From Microbacterium soli (GTDB lineage Bacteria > Actinomycetota > Actinomycetes > Actinomycetales > Microbacteriaceae), in assembly GCF_039539005.1 (NCBI RefSeq), contig NZ_BAABCP010000001.1, positions 1,488,001 through 1,552,000 of the forward strand: a DNA stretch of 64,000 nucleotides. Direction: 5' to 3'. The notes below the pieces were generated by a model, which had not been told where the DNA came from, did not search any database, and worked only from the letters and a program-made list of their open reading frames with translations. How positions within the stretch are numbered: the stretch's first letter is position 1; each line of letters begins with the position of its first letter. Below, piece after piece: positions 50,338 through 59,237 of the stretch. Position numbers and translations under genes: made by a program.

Positions 50338-51238
50338 GCCGCGTCCGCGCGGCGTGTTCGCCGGGCTCGCGACGCTCGACGTCGTGCATCGGGTCACCGC
50401 GCCGCCCGCCGTCAACGAGAAGATCACCGCGACCGCCCAGTTCGTGGCATCCGGTGGCCCGGCGGCGAACGCCGCCGTGACGTTCGCCGCGCTGGGCGGC
50501 GACGCGACTCTGGTGACGGCGCTGGGGCGGTCTCCCGTGGCGCAGACGATCATCGACGAGCTGCGCGGGGTGGGTGTGGCGGTCATCGACGTGCATCCGG
50601 GTTTCGACGGCGGAGCCCCGGTGTCGTCCGTGATCGTCACCGAGTCCAGCGGCGACCGCGCGGTGGTCGGCGGAGACGCGGTGGGGATGCGCACGCCGGC
50701 GCCGGATGCCGAGGTCGTGCGCACGGTGATCGACGGGGCGGATGCCGTGCTCGTCGACGGACATCATCCCGACGTCTCGGTGAGCGTGGCTCGTGCGGCG
50801 CGGCAGGCCGGCATCCGGGTGATCGTGGACGCCGGTCGGTGGAAGCCGGCGATGGCCGAGGTGATCCCCGTGGCGTCGGACGTGGTGGCATCCGCCGACT
50901 TCCGCGTGCCCGACTCGCCGAGCTCGGCGGACACCGCGTCGCGGCTGATCGGCGAGGGCGCGCCGGTCGTCGTCGTGACGGACGGTCCGAACCCGATCAG
51001 GTGGTGGCGCGGCGGGCGGTCCGGCGTCATCGAGACGGAACCGGTGGCCGCCGTGGATACGCTGGCTGCTGGTGACGTGTTCCACGGCGCGTACGCGTTC
51101 GCCGCGGCCAGAGGTCTGCCGCTGGAGGCGGGCATCGCCTTCGCGGCGGAGGTCGCGGCGGTGCGCTGCACGATGGTGGGGCCGCGGTCGTGGCTGTCGG
51201 CGATCGCCGAGGTCCCGTTGGTGCGAGGAGTCGAGTGA
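50330..51238 (+). CDS. PfkB-family sugar kinase
   Basis: A 302-residue ribokinase/PfkB protein. PfkB signature 1 is around ASGGPAANAAVTFAALGG, and signature 2 with the catalytic aspartate is DTLAAGDVFHGAYAFA. It phosphorylates a sugar, sugar phosphate or nucleoside with ATP; with the adjacent aldolase, a fructose- or fructose-1-phosphate-kinase-like role is likely but inferred. The start is uncertain: GTG 50330 sits directly at the GGAGG site, and a GTG 24 bases later is an alternative. Its stop overlaps the next kinase (GTGA). Confidence 0.85.
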   Translation: MNEPRPRGVFAGLATLDVVHRVTAPPAVNEKITATAQFVASGGPAANAAVTFAALGGDATLVTALGRSPVAQTIIDELRGVGVAVIDVHPGFDGGAPVSSVIVTESSGDRAVVGGDAVGMRTPAPDAEVVRTVIDGADAVLVDGHHPDVSVSVARAARQAGIRVIVDAGRWKPAMAEVIPVASDVVASADFRVPDSPSSADTASRLIGEGAPVVVVTDGPNPIRWWRGGRSGVIETEPVAAVDTLAAGDVFHGAYAFAAARGLPLEAGIAFAAEVAAVRCTMVGPRSWLSAIAEVPLVRGVE

Positions 51239-51909
51239 ACACTGTGCAGGGGGTCGAGCTGTCGTTCGCTCAGCTCGTCGAGAGGGCGGCCGCATTGGCG
51301 GGGCGCGGGCGGCGCGCGCTGCTGGGGATCACGGGCGCGCCCGGGGCGGGAAAGTCGACTCTCGCCGAGCGGCTGGTCGCCGAGCTCGGCGAGGAGACGG
51401 CCGTGTTCGTCCCCATGGACGGCTTCCATCTCGCCAACCGCGAGCTGGTGCTGCTGGACAGGCTGGATCGCAAGGGCGCGCATGACACGTTCGACGGCTG
51501 GGGGTATGCGGCGCTGCTGCGCAGGCTGCGTGACCAGCGGATGCGGGCGGAGCGCGGCGACGAGGGGATCATCTACGCCCCGCAGTTCCGCCGCGACCTG
51601 GAGGAGCCGGTCGGCTCCGCCATCCCGGTGCGCCCGGAGGTGCCGCTGGTCGTGACCGAGGGGAACTACCTGCTCCTCGACGGCGCGGCGTGGACGCACG
51701 CGCGGGAGACGATCGACGAGGTGTGGTTCCTCGCCCCGGACGAGGGGCAGCGCCTCGCGCAGCTGATCGCACGGCACGTGCGGTTCGGGCGCTCGCCGGA
51801 GGAGGCGAGGGCGCGCTCGCTCGGCAGCGATCAGCGCAATGCGGAGCTCATCAGCGCGACGGCGGGGCGCGCGGATCTGGTGATCACGCTGACCGATCGC
51901 CTGCCCTGA
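51235..51909 (+). CDS. P-loop kinase of the uridine/pantothenate-kinase group (FrcK-like)
   Basis: A 224-residue nucleoside/nucleotide-kinase-family protein. Walker A is GITGAPGAGKSTLAERL, followed by VPMDGFHLANRELVLL (the DGFH motif of this group), VTEGNYLLLDG and a lid arginine region RHVRFGRSPEEARARS. FrcK of rhizobial fructose operons belongs to the same group. Two kinases from different folds in one operon suggest that each acts on a different carbon or on successive steps with the aldolase. The GTG start overlaps the PfkB stop. Confidence 0.85.
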   Translation: MNTVQGVELSFAQLVERAAALAGRGRRALLGITGAPGAGKSTLAERLVAELGEETAVFVPMDGFHLANRELVLLDRLDRKGAHDTFDGWGYAALLRRLRDQRMRAERGDEGIIYAPQFRRDLEEPVGSAIPVRPEVPLVVTEGNYLLLDGAAWTHARETIDEVWFLAPDEGQRLAQLIARHVRFGRSPEEARARSLGSDQRNAELISATAGRADLVITLTDRLP

Positions 51910-51982
51910 CAGTCCGGAGCGTCTCCCGGGTCGTGCCAGGGGATCTGGGCCGGATTACGCTGTCGGTACCGGAGGTGAGTCG

Positions 51983-52573
51983 ATGTCGGATGCGATGAAC
52001 AGGGCCGCGCGGTACCGCGCGCAGCGCGACGCGGGGGAGGACGCTGCCGACAGTCCTGCGGGCGAGCCGCCGATGGTGCTCAACGCGCGCAACAAGGCCG
52101 ACTTCGTCGAGACGGCCATCCAGGTGGCGATCCGTCGTGGCGAGTTCGATGACCTGCCCGGGGCGGGCAAACCCATCGAGGGTCTGGGGACCACGCACGA
52201 CCCCGACTGGTGGATCCGCCGCAAGATCGAGAGCGAGAACCTCTCCGGGCTGGGCCCGCCGGCGCTCATGCTGCGCGTCGAAGACCGGGGGCTGGATGCC
52301 GACCTCGATGGGCTCGGCCGGGAGGAGGACGTCCGCGAGGTCGTCGAGGATTTCAACCGTCGGGTGATCGAGGCGCGCCGCCAGCTGCTGGGTGGGCCGC
52401 CGGTGGTCACGCGGCCCCGCGACGTCGACGCGGAGGTGCGCGCGTGGCGGATGCGGCGGGAGGCCGCGCGTGCCGCTGCGGAGCGCGAGACGGATGCCGT
52501 GGAGCACCCGGATGCGGGGCAGCGGCGTCTACGCGGATGGTGGCTGCGCGGGCGCCGCCGACCCGCCGAATGA
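51983..52573 (+). CDS. DUF1992 (DnaJ-C28-like) protein
   Basis: A 196-residue protein with the DUF1992 conserved core: ETAIQVAIRRGEFDDLPGAGKPI, then DPDWWIRRKIESENL and ALMLRVEDRGLDADLD. The domain is shared with eukaryotic DNAJC28, but no J-domain is present here. The function is unknown. The C-terminus is strongly basic (RRLRGWWLRGRRR). ATG 51983 has GGAGG upstream. It is a stand-alone gene between the sugar locus and the pilus operon. Confidence 0.85.
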   Translation: MSDAMNRAARYRAQRDAGEDAADSPAGEPPMVLNARNKADFVETAIQVAIRRGEFDDLPGAGKPIEGLGTTHDPDWWIRRKIESENLSGLGPPALMLRVEDRGLDADLDGLGREEDVREVVEDFNRRVIEARRQLLGGPPVVTRPRDVDAEVRAWRMRREAARAAAERETDAVEHPDAGQRRLRGWWLRGRRRPAE

Positions 52574-52659
52574 GTGCGCTCCCAGGGCGGAATCGGTTAC
52601 GCGCGTAGCCGTCGGGGTGTGCTGCCGCTGGACGCCGGATGACCGTCTGGGAACAAAAT

Positions 52660-52674
52660 GCAACCCGGGGTTGC
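52660..52674. promoter_or_regulatory. Palindrome upstream of the Flp/Tad operon
   Basis: GCAACCC-G-GGGTTGC is a perfect 7-bp inverted repeat with a single central base, too tight for an RNA hairpin and therefore a candidate protein-binding site. It lies about 165 bases before the pilin start in the 264-base upstream region. A TTGAGG -35-like box follows at 52688, but no convincing -10 box at the right distance was found. Confidence 0.35.
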
Positions 52675-52837
52675 GAACGAGCGCGTTTTGAGGCCGTTCT
52701 TATGCGCAGGTGCCGTTTAACACTGGGATGGCGGCGGCACTGACTCTGGGGACCGGGACTGTCATTTGGGGCAGGCGCTACTGGGGCGCGCCGGGTGCAG
52801 AGCTTCCCCCTACCGTCATCCCGGGAAGTGACACATC

Positions 52838-53035
52838 ATGCTGAAGGCATACGCGAAGGCCCAGGCTTTCATCAACTCGCTCCGCTCCGAGGAGGAGGGC
52901 GCGACCGCCGTCGAGTACGGCCTCATCGTGTCTCTGATCGCTGTCGCGATCATCGCTGCGGTGACGACGATCGGCTTTAACCTCGATGCGATCTTCGACT
53001 TCGTCGGATCAAAGCTGACCGTTCCGACCGAGTGA
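52838..53035 (+). CDS. flp: Flp-family type IVb pilin
   Basis: A 65-residue prepilin. A short charged leader ends SEEEG and is followed by ATAVEYGLIVSLIAVAIIAA, the Flp signature with Glu-Tyr at positions 5-6 of the mature protein. The prepilin peptidase at the end of this operon would cut after the glycine, leaving a pilin of about 43 residues that assembles into adhesive Flp pili. A ribosome site GGGAAG precedes ATG 52838. An exceptionally stable hairpin 14 bases after the stop probably limits read-through and raises pilin mRNA. Confidence 0.93.
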   Translation: MLKAYAKAQAFINSLRSEEEGATAVEYGLIVSLIAVAIIAAVTTIGFNLDAIFDFVGSKLTVPTE

Positions 53036-53049
53036 TCGCAGTCGGACTT

Positions 53050-53089
53050 GTGAGGTGATGGATCGGGAGACCCCGGTCCATCACCTCAC
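53050..53089 (+). terminator. 18-bp-stem hairpin after the pilin gene
   Basis: GTGAGGTGATGGA (53050-53062) is the exact complement of 53077-53089. The stem continues inward through a U-G pair and CGGG/CCCG to an AGAC loop, 18 bp in all. No U-tract follows. Its position right after flp and before tadE suggests partial termination or 3'-end protection, giving more pilin than assembly proteins. Confidence 0.7.
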
Positions 53090-53123
53090 GGGGTCTGCAC
53101 TTGGCACTTTAGACGAGGACATC

Positions 53124-53552
53124 ATGGGGATCAGGACGAACGAGCGCGGAGCTGCAGCGGTCGAGTTCGCCCTTGTCGTGCCGTTGCTGGTGCTTCTGCT
53201 GCTCGGGATCATCGAGTTCGGCTGGACCTTCAATCAGCAGGTCTCGCTGTCCAACGCGGCACGCGAGTCCGCTCGGTACTACGCCGTGCACCTCGACGAT
53301 GGCTCCGGCGCCAGCGAAGCAGACATCAGAGCCGCTGCGACGACCGCCGGCGAGTCGGCCGCTCCCACGATCGATTGGAGCGACAGCACGTTCTCCATCT
53401 CAGACGACTGCAGCAGCACGGCATCCGATTCCACGCCGAGCGGTTCTGTGACGGTCACGGTCCGAGTCGCCACGCCGAATCTCACGGGGATGTTCTCGGG
53501 GATCCTGCCGGAATATCTGACGGGTGAAGGAAAGACCATATGCGGCGGCTGA
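53124..53552 (+). CDS. tadE: TadE-like pseudopilin
   Basis: A 142-residue TadE-like protein. NERGAAAVEFALVVPLLVLLLLG carries a pilin-like cleavage site with Glu5 after the glycine, followed by one membrane helix and a soluble Ser/Thr/Asp-rich domain with two cysteines (one in DDCSS and the C-terminal TICGG). TadE pseudopilins are processed by the same peptidase and are needed for pilus assembly. ATG 53124 has GAGGA at 6 bases. It overlaps the TadG-like gene by 13 bases. Confidence 0.85.
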   Translation: MGIRTNERGAAAVEFALVVPLLVLLLLGIIEFGWTFNQQVSLSNAARESARYYAVHLDDGSGASEADIRAAATTAGESAAPTIDWSDSTFSISDDCSSTASDSTPSGSVTVTVRVATPNLTGMFSGILPEYLTGEGKTICGG

Positions 53553-54598
53553 TGAGACGGATGCGCAGCGAGCGCGGCGCGACTGCTGTCCTGGTCGCCA
53601 TCCTCCTCCTTCCATTGATGGGGATCATGGCCGTCGCCGTCGACGTCGGTGCCATGTATGCCGAGCGAGCGCAGCTGCAGAATGCGGCGGATGCCGGAGC
53701 GCTGGCCGCAGCGCGATACTGCGCCTATCACAGCGACTGCACTGATGCCGCTGCTCAGGCGGGCGCGCGGAGCGCGGCGGCAGAGGTCACCCCGGGGAAC
53801 ATCCTCGGCGGCGACCCGACCATCGAGGAGCTCGTCTTCGGAGACAATACGGTCCGGGTCCCCACCGCGACGCTCGGCATGAGCCATCCGTTCGCCGCGG
53901 TGCTGGGGCTCAGCCAGTCCGACGTACGAGCGGCGGGCACGGCGGAATGGGACCGGAGCTTCGAGCGGGCGACCGTGGTGCCCTTCGCCGTCGGTGAGTG
54001 CGCATTCGACGCGAGCACCCTCGACGGCGAACGGCAGAGGTACGACCTCGACTGGAACAAGTACTGCCCGGGCGGCGTCCCTGGCGTGTTCGGTTGGCTG
54101 GCGGGCGACACGAGCTCCTGCTTGAAGGACATCGGTCTGCTGCAGTTCGTCAGCATCGTCGAGGGCAATGGCGGCGATTGCGGGGTCACGGATCAGGATC
54201 TGGCTCAGGCTGCTGCACAGCTGGGGTGCGACCTCAGCGCCTTCTCGCCCGGAAGCAAGAACATTCAGAAGCTGTTCTACTGCTTCGTCGGGAAGACCCT
54301 CCTCGTCCCTGTGTACGGGGACAACTCGGAATGCCCGGGCACAGCACCGGACGGCAAAGCCTACTGCATCACGAAATTCGCCGCATTCGAGATGTACGGA
54401 CTTCATGTCGACGTTCGCGGAGGCGATGTCGAGCCAGGCGGCAACAAGGTGGACTACTGCCCGAGTCCCTATGCTCCATGCGACCTGCCGAACAACTGGG
54501 GCAGTCAGGCTTTCGACGGCCGTTTCATCTCCTTCGTCACCCCCGAGGATGACTGGATCCTTGCGCCACCACGACCGATCGTGCGCCTGATCGGCTGA
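53540..54598 (+). CDS. TadG-like pilus assembly protein
   Basis: A 352-residue protein with a TadG-type N-terminus: ERGATAVLVAILLLPLMGIM forms the membrane helix, then VDVGAMYAERAQLQNAADAGALAAA, the standard TadG phrase. The position occupied by Glu5 in TadE and pilins is leucine here, so it probably is not processed. The extracytoplasmic domain has many cysteines (about a dozen, including CPGGV, CLKD and CPSP), suggesting disulfide stabilisation outside the cell. It has no von Willebrand A domain, unlike long TadG proteins. Confidence 0.8.
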   Translation: MRRLMRRMRSERGATAVLVAILLLPLMGIMAVAVDVGAMYAERAQLQNAADAGALAAARYCAYHSDCTDAAAQAGARSAAAEVTPGNILGGDPTIEELVFGDNTVRVPTATLGMSHPFAAVLGLSQSDVRAAGTAEWDRSFERATVVPFAVGECAFDASTLDGERQRYDLDWNKYCPGGVPGVFGWLAGDTSSCLKDIGLLQFVSIVEGNGGDCGVTDQDLAQAAAQLGCDLSAFSPGSKNIQKLFYCFVGKTLLVPVYGDNSECPGTAPDGKAYCITKFAAFEMYGLHVDVRGGDVEPGGNKVDYCPSPYAPCDLPNNWGSQAFDGRFISFVTPEDDWILAPPRPIVRLIG

Positions 54599-54656
54599 GC
54601 TTCACGATCCCCACCCGCGCCGCCTCGCACTGCGGCACCGACATCGAAAGCACTTC

Positions 54657-55418
54657 ATGAAGACCCGCATCATCGGCGCGATCCTCGCGCTCATCCTCGC
54701 CGTCGTCGGCGCCTTCTTCCTCGTCTCCTATGTGCGCGGCGCCGACGCCCGCGCACAGCAGGGCGCGGTGCTGACGAAGGTCTTCGTCGTCGAGACGGAG
54801 ATTCCGCGCGGCACGCCGGGGGAGAGCATCGAGGAGTTCGTCATCAGCGACACGGTGCCCCAGCGCAATGTCGTCCCGGATGCCGTCACTGACTTGACGA
54901 AGCTCGAGGGCCTCGTGGCATCCGCCGCGCTGCTGCCGGGCGACCAGCTCAGCACCGCGCGTTTCGTCTCTCCCGAGGACCTGGCAGCGACGGGCGAGGT
55001 CCCCGTGCCCGAGGGCATGCAGCTGCTGTCGTTCACGCTCCCCGCCGACCGTGTTGTGGGCGGGCAGGTCAAGGCGGGGGACCACATCGGGCTGATCGGC
55101 ACGGTGGACCCCGACGAGACAGGTGACCAGGAGGACGTCATCAACCCGGTGTCGCAGTTCGCCTTCCACGGTGTGCTGGTCACTCGTGTGCAGGGTCTGG
55201 CCAAGCCGCCGGCCGACGCGGAGGATGGTGCACAGGTCGACCAGCAGTCCGGGTCCAACATCATGCTCACGATCGCCCTCAGTGCCAAGGACGCGGTGCG
55301 CTGGGTGTGGTTCACCGAGGGTGAGGCGGCCAGTTACGCACAGATGTGGCTGACACTCGAGAACGACAAGACCGACAACTCCGGCGCGGTCGCTGTCACC
55401 GGGGAGAACGCCTGGTGA
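54657..55418 (+). CDS. cpaB: Flp pilus assembly protein CpaB/RcpC
   Basis: A 253-residue protein with an N-terminal membrane helix (IIGAILALILAVVGAFFLVS), an SAF domain (about 45-115, including LTKVFVVETEIPRGTPGESI), and a RcpC/CpaB C-terminal domain (SFTLPADRVVGGQVKAGDHI). In Gram-negative bacteria it is periplasmic and aids secretin assembly; in Gram-positive Tad systems without secretin it probably guides pilus passage through the cell wall. Its stop overlaps the CpaE start (GTGA). Confidence 0.87.
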   Translation: MKTRIIGAILALILAVVGAFFLVSYVRGADARAQQGAVLTKVFVVETEIPRGTPGESIEEFVISDTVPQRNVVPDAVTDLTKLEGLVASAALLPGDQLSTARFVSPEDLAATGEVPVPEGMQLLSFTLPADRVVGGQVKAGDHIGLIGTVDPDETGDQEDVINPVSQFAFHGVLVTRVQGLAKPPADAEDGAQVDQQSGSNIMLTIALSAKDAVRWVWFTEGEAASYAQMWLTLENDKTDNSGAVAVTGENAW

Positions 55419-56779
55419 CGACTCCGTTCCTGCTCGTCACCCGGTCCGCCGAGTTCGAGTCACGACTTCGTGGCCTGCTCGGCGGGCGGCTGACCGTCGT
55501 GCCGGGGGTGTTCCTCACCTTCGGCGCGGACGCCGTCGTGTCGCAGGTGTCCGATGAACCGAAGGTCGCCTTCATCGGGCCCGTCATGAACTTCGACGAG
55601 ACGCGGGCACTGGCCGGCGAGCTCATCGACAGGCATCCCGACATCGCCATCGTCGTCGTGCGCGAGCAGCGCAGCGACCTGGAGGACTGGGTCGACGACC
55701 TGCCGCTGCATGCCGTCGTCAGTCCTCTCGCGACGGACGACGAGCTGAAGGGGCAGATCGTCGACGTCGTGCGCTGGCTGGTGGGAGCGGGCAAGGCGAC
55801 CAGCGACGACTTCCTCCCGCAGTCCGAGGCCACCGACCCCACCGAGCGGCGTCGCGTCTTCGCTGAGCTGCTGGGGATGCCGACGCCTGTCGAGCCCGAC
55901 GAGATCGAGGAGCCTGAACCCGAAGAGCCGCCGGAAGAGGCGGAACCGGAACCGGAGGCCACAGAGGCTGTGGAGCCCGAGGCACCGGAATGGGAGTTCC
56001 CCCCGCTGGATTCCGATCAGCGCCCGGAGGCGTTCGCCGTCGTCGCGCCCAAGGGTGGTCAGGGCAAGACCACGCTCTCCATCAACCTCGCCGCGGGGTT
56101 GGCGCGGGTCGCGCCGAACTCCGTCGTGCTGGTGGATGCCGACACGCAGTTCGGTGACATCAGTGCGGCGCTCGATCTTTCACCGGCTGGCACCATCGTC
56201 GACGCCACGTCGGATGCCGCCGCCGACGAGCTCATCCTGAAGACCACCCTCACGCACCACTCGGGAGGGTTCTTCGTCGTGGCCAGCGCGCCGTCACCAG
56301 AGCTCGGCGACGCGATTCCGCCGCACGCGCTGGCCCGACTCATCGAACAGCTGCGCGGCATCTTCCGGTACGTCGTCATCGACACCACCCCGGGTCTCGG
56401 CGAGCAGACACTCACGGTCATCGAGCACGTGACGGATGCCGTCTTCGTCGCCAACCTCGGCGTGCCGTCGCTGCGTGCGCTGCGCACCGAACTGGAGATG
56501 CTGCGGACTCTCGAGCTGCTGCCTGCCAATCGTCGCATCGTGATCAACCAGAGCGAGAAGAACGTGGGCATCTCCGTCAAGGATGCCGAGCAGATCATCG
56601 GCGCTCCCGTTGACGTCGAGGTGCCGCGCTCCTCGGCCGTGGTGCTGGCCAGCAACCGCGGTGTGCCGCTCATCGACGACGACCCTCGCGATCATGCCGC
56701 CCGTGCCATCTGGACGCTCGTCGGCCAGATCGCACCGGAGGCGAGAACCCGTTCAGCGAGGAGGCAGCGCAGATCATGA
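55415..56779 (+). CDS. cpaE: CpaE/TadZ-like MinD-family ATPase
   Basis: A 454-residue protein. The N-terminal atypical receiver-like domain (to about residue 135) lacks a clear phosphoacceptor. An acidic Glu/Pro linker follows (about 160-200, for example EIEEPEPEEPPEEAEPEPEA). The C-terminal MinD-type ATPase has deviant Walker A PKGGQGKTT (Lys213, Lys218), then VLVDADTQFGD and VVIDTTPGLGE. CpaE/TadZ positions the Tad machinery in the cell. Overlaps with both neighbours (GTGA, ATGA) indicate coupled translation. Confidence 0.87.
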   Translation: MTTPFLLVTRSAEFESRLRGLLGGRLTVVPGVFLTFGADAVVSQVSDEPKVAFIGPVMNFDETRALAGELIDRHPDIAIVVVREQRSDLEDWVDDLPLHAVVSPLATDDELKGQIVDVVRWLVGAGKATSDDFLPQSEATDPTERRRVFAELLGMPTPVEPDEIEEPEPEEPPEEAEPEPEATEAVEPEAPEWEFPPLDSDQRPEAFAVVAPKGGQGKTTLSINLAAGLARVAPNSVVLVDADTQFGDISAALDLSPAGTIVDATSDAAADELILKTTLTHHSGGFFVVASAPSPELGDAIPPHALARLIEQLRGIFRYVVIDTTPGLGEQTLTVIEHVTDAVFVANLGVPSLRALRTELEMLRTLELLPANRRIVINQSEKNVGISVKDAEQIIGAPVDVEVPRSSAVVLASNRGVPLIDDDPRDHAARAIWTLVGQIAPEARTRSARRQRRS

Positions 56780-58284
56780 GTCTCTACGACCGGCTCAACG
56801 CAAGACGTACAGGAGCATCGCCCGCTCCGACCGTGCAGGCTCCGGAAATCGTCGAACCGCCCGCACCCACCGAGGCTGAGACCACCGTTCTCGACAGCGT
56901 GGACGAGCCCGCCTTCGTCCCACCGGAGGGCGGATCCGTCCCTGCGCAGGAGCCGGATCGATCCTCGGTGCCGGAAGCCGTGGTCGATCCGCTGGCTGGT
57001 GTCAAGGAGAAGGCCGCGCAGGAGCTGTTCGGTCGGATCGGAGTCAGACTCAACGACTCCACGCTCACTGAGCAGCAGCTGCACGATCTGGCCCGCAAGG
57101 AGCTCGCCGAGATCGTCGCGGGCGAGCAGCTGGCCCTCACCATCACCGAGCGAAATCGCCTCATCGACGACATCAGCGCGGATGTGCTGGGCTACGGTCC
57201 GCTGGAACCGCTGCTGGACGACGACAACATCACCGAGATCATGGTCAACCGCTACGACCGGATCTACGTCGAGGTGCGCGGCCGCATCATGCCCGTCGCC
57301 GCCCGCTTCACGGGAGAGCCGCAGCTGCGCCGCGTGATCGAGCGCATCGTGGCGAGGGTCGGGCGCCGCATCGACGAGTCCTCGCCCATGGTGGACGCCC
57401 GTCTCGAAGACGGCTCGCGCGTGAACGCCGTGGTGCCGCCGCTGGCCGTCGACGGCTCGTCGCTGACCATCCGAAAGTTCGCCGCGACGCCGTACACCGT
57501 GCAGGATCTCATCGGCTTCGGATCGGTCACCCCGCAGGTTGCCGCCGTGCTGGACGCCGCCGTCAAGGCCAAGCTCAACATCATCGTCTCCGGCGGAACC
57601 GGCACGGGAAAGACGACGCTCCTCAACGTGCTCTCGTCGTTCATCCCCGGTGACGAGCGCATCGTCACCATCGAGGACGCCGTCGAGCTGCAGCTTCAGC
57701 AGGAGCACGTCGTGCGCCTGGAGTCTCGCCCGGCCAACATCGAGGGGCGCGGTGAGGTAACCATTCGCGACCTCGTGCGCAACTCGCTGCGCATGCGCCC
57801 TGATCGCATCGTCGTCGGCGAGGTGCGTGGAGCGGAGTCGCTCGACATGCTGCAGGCAATGAACACCGGACACGAGGGCTCCATCTCGACCATCCACGCC
57901 AACTCTCCGCGCGATGCCGTCAGCCGACTCGAGACGCTCGTGCTCATGGCGGGCATGGAGCTGCCGCTGCGCGCCATCCGGGAGCAGGTCGCCGCCGCCA
58001 TCGACATCATCGTGCAGATCCAGCGCCATCGTGACGGCGGGCGCCGCATCGTCAGCGTCACCGAGGTGCACGGCATGGAGGGCGAGGTCGTCACGCTGCA
58101 GGACGCCTTCTCCTTCGATCACTCCGCCGGGTTCGATGCGGAGGGCCGCCTGCTGGGGCGGATCAGGCCGACCGGTGTGCGGCCGCGCTTCGCCGAGCGC
58201 ATCGCCGACGCCGGCATTGCGCTGCCCATGTCGCTGTTCCAGGATGATGCCCTCGATGCTCCGCATCTCGGGGGCATGCGATGA
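56776..58284 (+). CDS. tadA: Tad secretion ATPase TadA/CpaF
   Basis: A 502-residue type II/IV secretion ATPase. The N-terminal domain includes [20 protein letters not shown], typical of CpaF. The catalytic domain has Walker [10 protein letters not shown] (273-281), the Asp box [16 protein letters not shown] segment, the Walker B region [15 protein letters not shown], and the His box [18 protein letters not shown]. The hexamer drives pilin extension, and in Caulobacter-like systems retraction. The first 75 residues are a Pro/Glu-rich unstructured tail. Confidence 0.94.
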   Translation: MSLYDRLNARRTGASPAPTVQAPEIVEPPAPTEAETTVLDSVDEPAFVPPEGGSVPAQEPDRSSVPEAVVDPLAGVKEKAAQELFGRIGVRLNDSTLTEQQLHDLARKELAEIVAGEQLALTITERNRLIDDISADVLGYGPLEPLLDDDNITEIMVNRYDRIYVEVRGRIMPVAARFTGEPQLRRVIERIVARVGRRIDESSPMVDARLEDGSRVNAVVPPLAVDGSSLTIRKFAATPYTVQDLIGFGSVTPQVAAVLDAAVKAKLNIIVSGGTGTGKTTLLNVLSSFIPGDERIVTIEDAVELQLQQEHVVRLESRPANIEGRGEVTIRDLVRNSLRMRPDRIVVGEVRGAESLDMLQAMNTGHEGSISTIHANSPRDAVSRLETLVLMAGMELPLRAIREQVAAAIDIIVQIQRHRDGGRRIVSVTEVHGMEGEVVTLQDAFSFDHSAGFDAEGRLLGRIRPTGVRPRFAERIADAGIALPMSLFQDDALDAPHLGGMR

Positions 58285-59237
58285 ACACCGCACTGCTGCT
58301 CGGCGGGCTGGCCCTCGGTCTGCTCGCGCTGTACGCCCTCGTGTTCATGGTCATCGCCCCGGCGGCCCCGCGCGTCGCACGCTCACGACGTCTGGCACCC
58401 GGGCAGGAGTATGTCAGCGGGCTCACGCGCCTGACCCGTCGCACGACAGATGCGCTGGATGCCGCAGGGGCTCGGCGCGGCAGGCGACTGTTCGGTGCCG
58501 AGGAACTCGAACTGGCCGGCATCCGCACTGAGCCGTCGGGGTTCATCGTGCTCGTCGTGGCTGGTTCGCTGGCTCTGGGCGCCTTCGGCGCGCTGCTGGG
58601 GCTGTCCAACGGCAGTTCTCTGCTCCTCGCCGTGATCTTCGCCGTCCTCGGTCCAGTGATCGCCAAGCTCATCGTCAGCGCACGCACGTCCGCTCGACGG
58701 GAGAAGTTCGCCGAGCAGATCGACGACATCGTGCAGATGATCGCCGGCGCGCTGCGCGCAGGCCACGGCCTCAATCGCGCCTTCGCGGCGGTCGCGGCGG
58801 AAGCCGAGGAGCCCGCCGCCCGTGAGCTCGCCCGCGTGGTCAACGAGACCCGCCTCGGCCGACCGCTGGGAGAGGCACTGCGCACTGTGGCGGAGCGCAT
58901 GAAGAGCCCCGACTTCGAGTGGGTCACGCAGGCCATCACCATCAGCCAGGAGACCGGCGGCAACCTCGCCGAGGTGCTCGATCAGGTCGGAGCGACCATT
59001 CGTGAGCGCGGCGAGATCCGTCGGCATGTGAAGGCGCTCTCCGCCGAGGGCCGATTGTCGGCGATCATCCTCGTTCTGCTGCCCATCGGCGTCTTTCTGT
59101 TCCTGATGGTCTCGAATGCCAACTACGTGTCCTTCTTCTTCACCAATCCGATCGGAGTGCTGGCACTCGCCGTCGCGCTCGTGCTTCTGATCGTCGGCAC
59201 GATCTGGGTCTCCCGCTCCGTGAAGGTGGACTTCTGA
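58281..59237 (+). CDS. tadB: Tad inner-membrane platform protein TadB
   Basis: A 318-residue T2SF-domain protein. Membrane helices at the N-terminus and around LVVAGSLALGAFGALLG are followed by the cytoplasmic F domain (QIDDIVQMIAGALRAGHGLN, then ETGGNLAEVLDQVGATIRER) and two C-terminal helices. TadB and TadC form the membrane platform for the ATPase. The start overlaps the tadA stop by 4 bases, and the stop overlaps the tadC start by 1 base. Confidence 0.9.
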   Translation: MNTALLLGGLALGLLALYALVFMVIAPAAPRVARSRRLAPGQEYVSGLTRLTRRTTDALDAAGARRGRRLFGAEELELAGIRTEPSGFIVLVVAGSLALGAFGALLGLSNGSSLLLAVIFAVLGPVIAKLIVSARTSARREKFAEQIDDIVQMIAGALRAGHGLNRAFAAVAAEAEEPAARELARVVNETRLGRPLGEALRTVAERMKSPDFEWVTQAITISQETGGNLAEVLDQVGATIRERGEIRRHVKALSAEGRLSAIILVLLPIGVFLFLMVSNANYVSFFFTNPIGVLALAVALVLLIVGTIWVSRSVKVDF

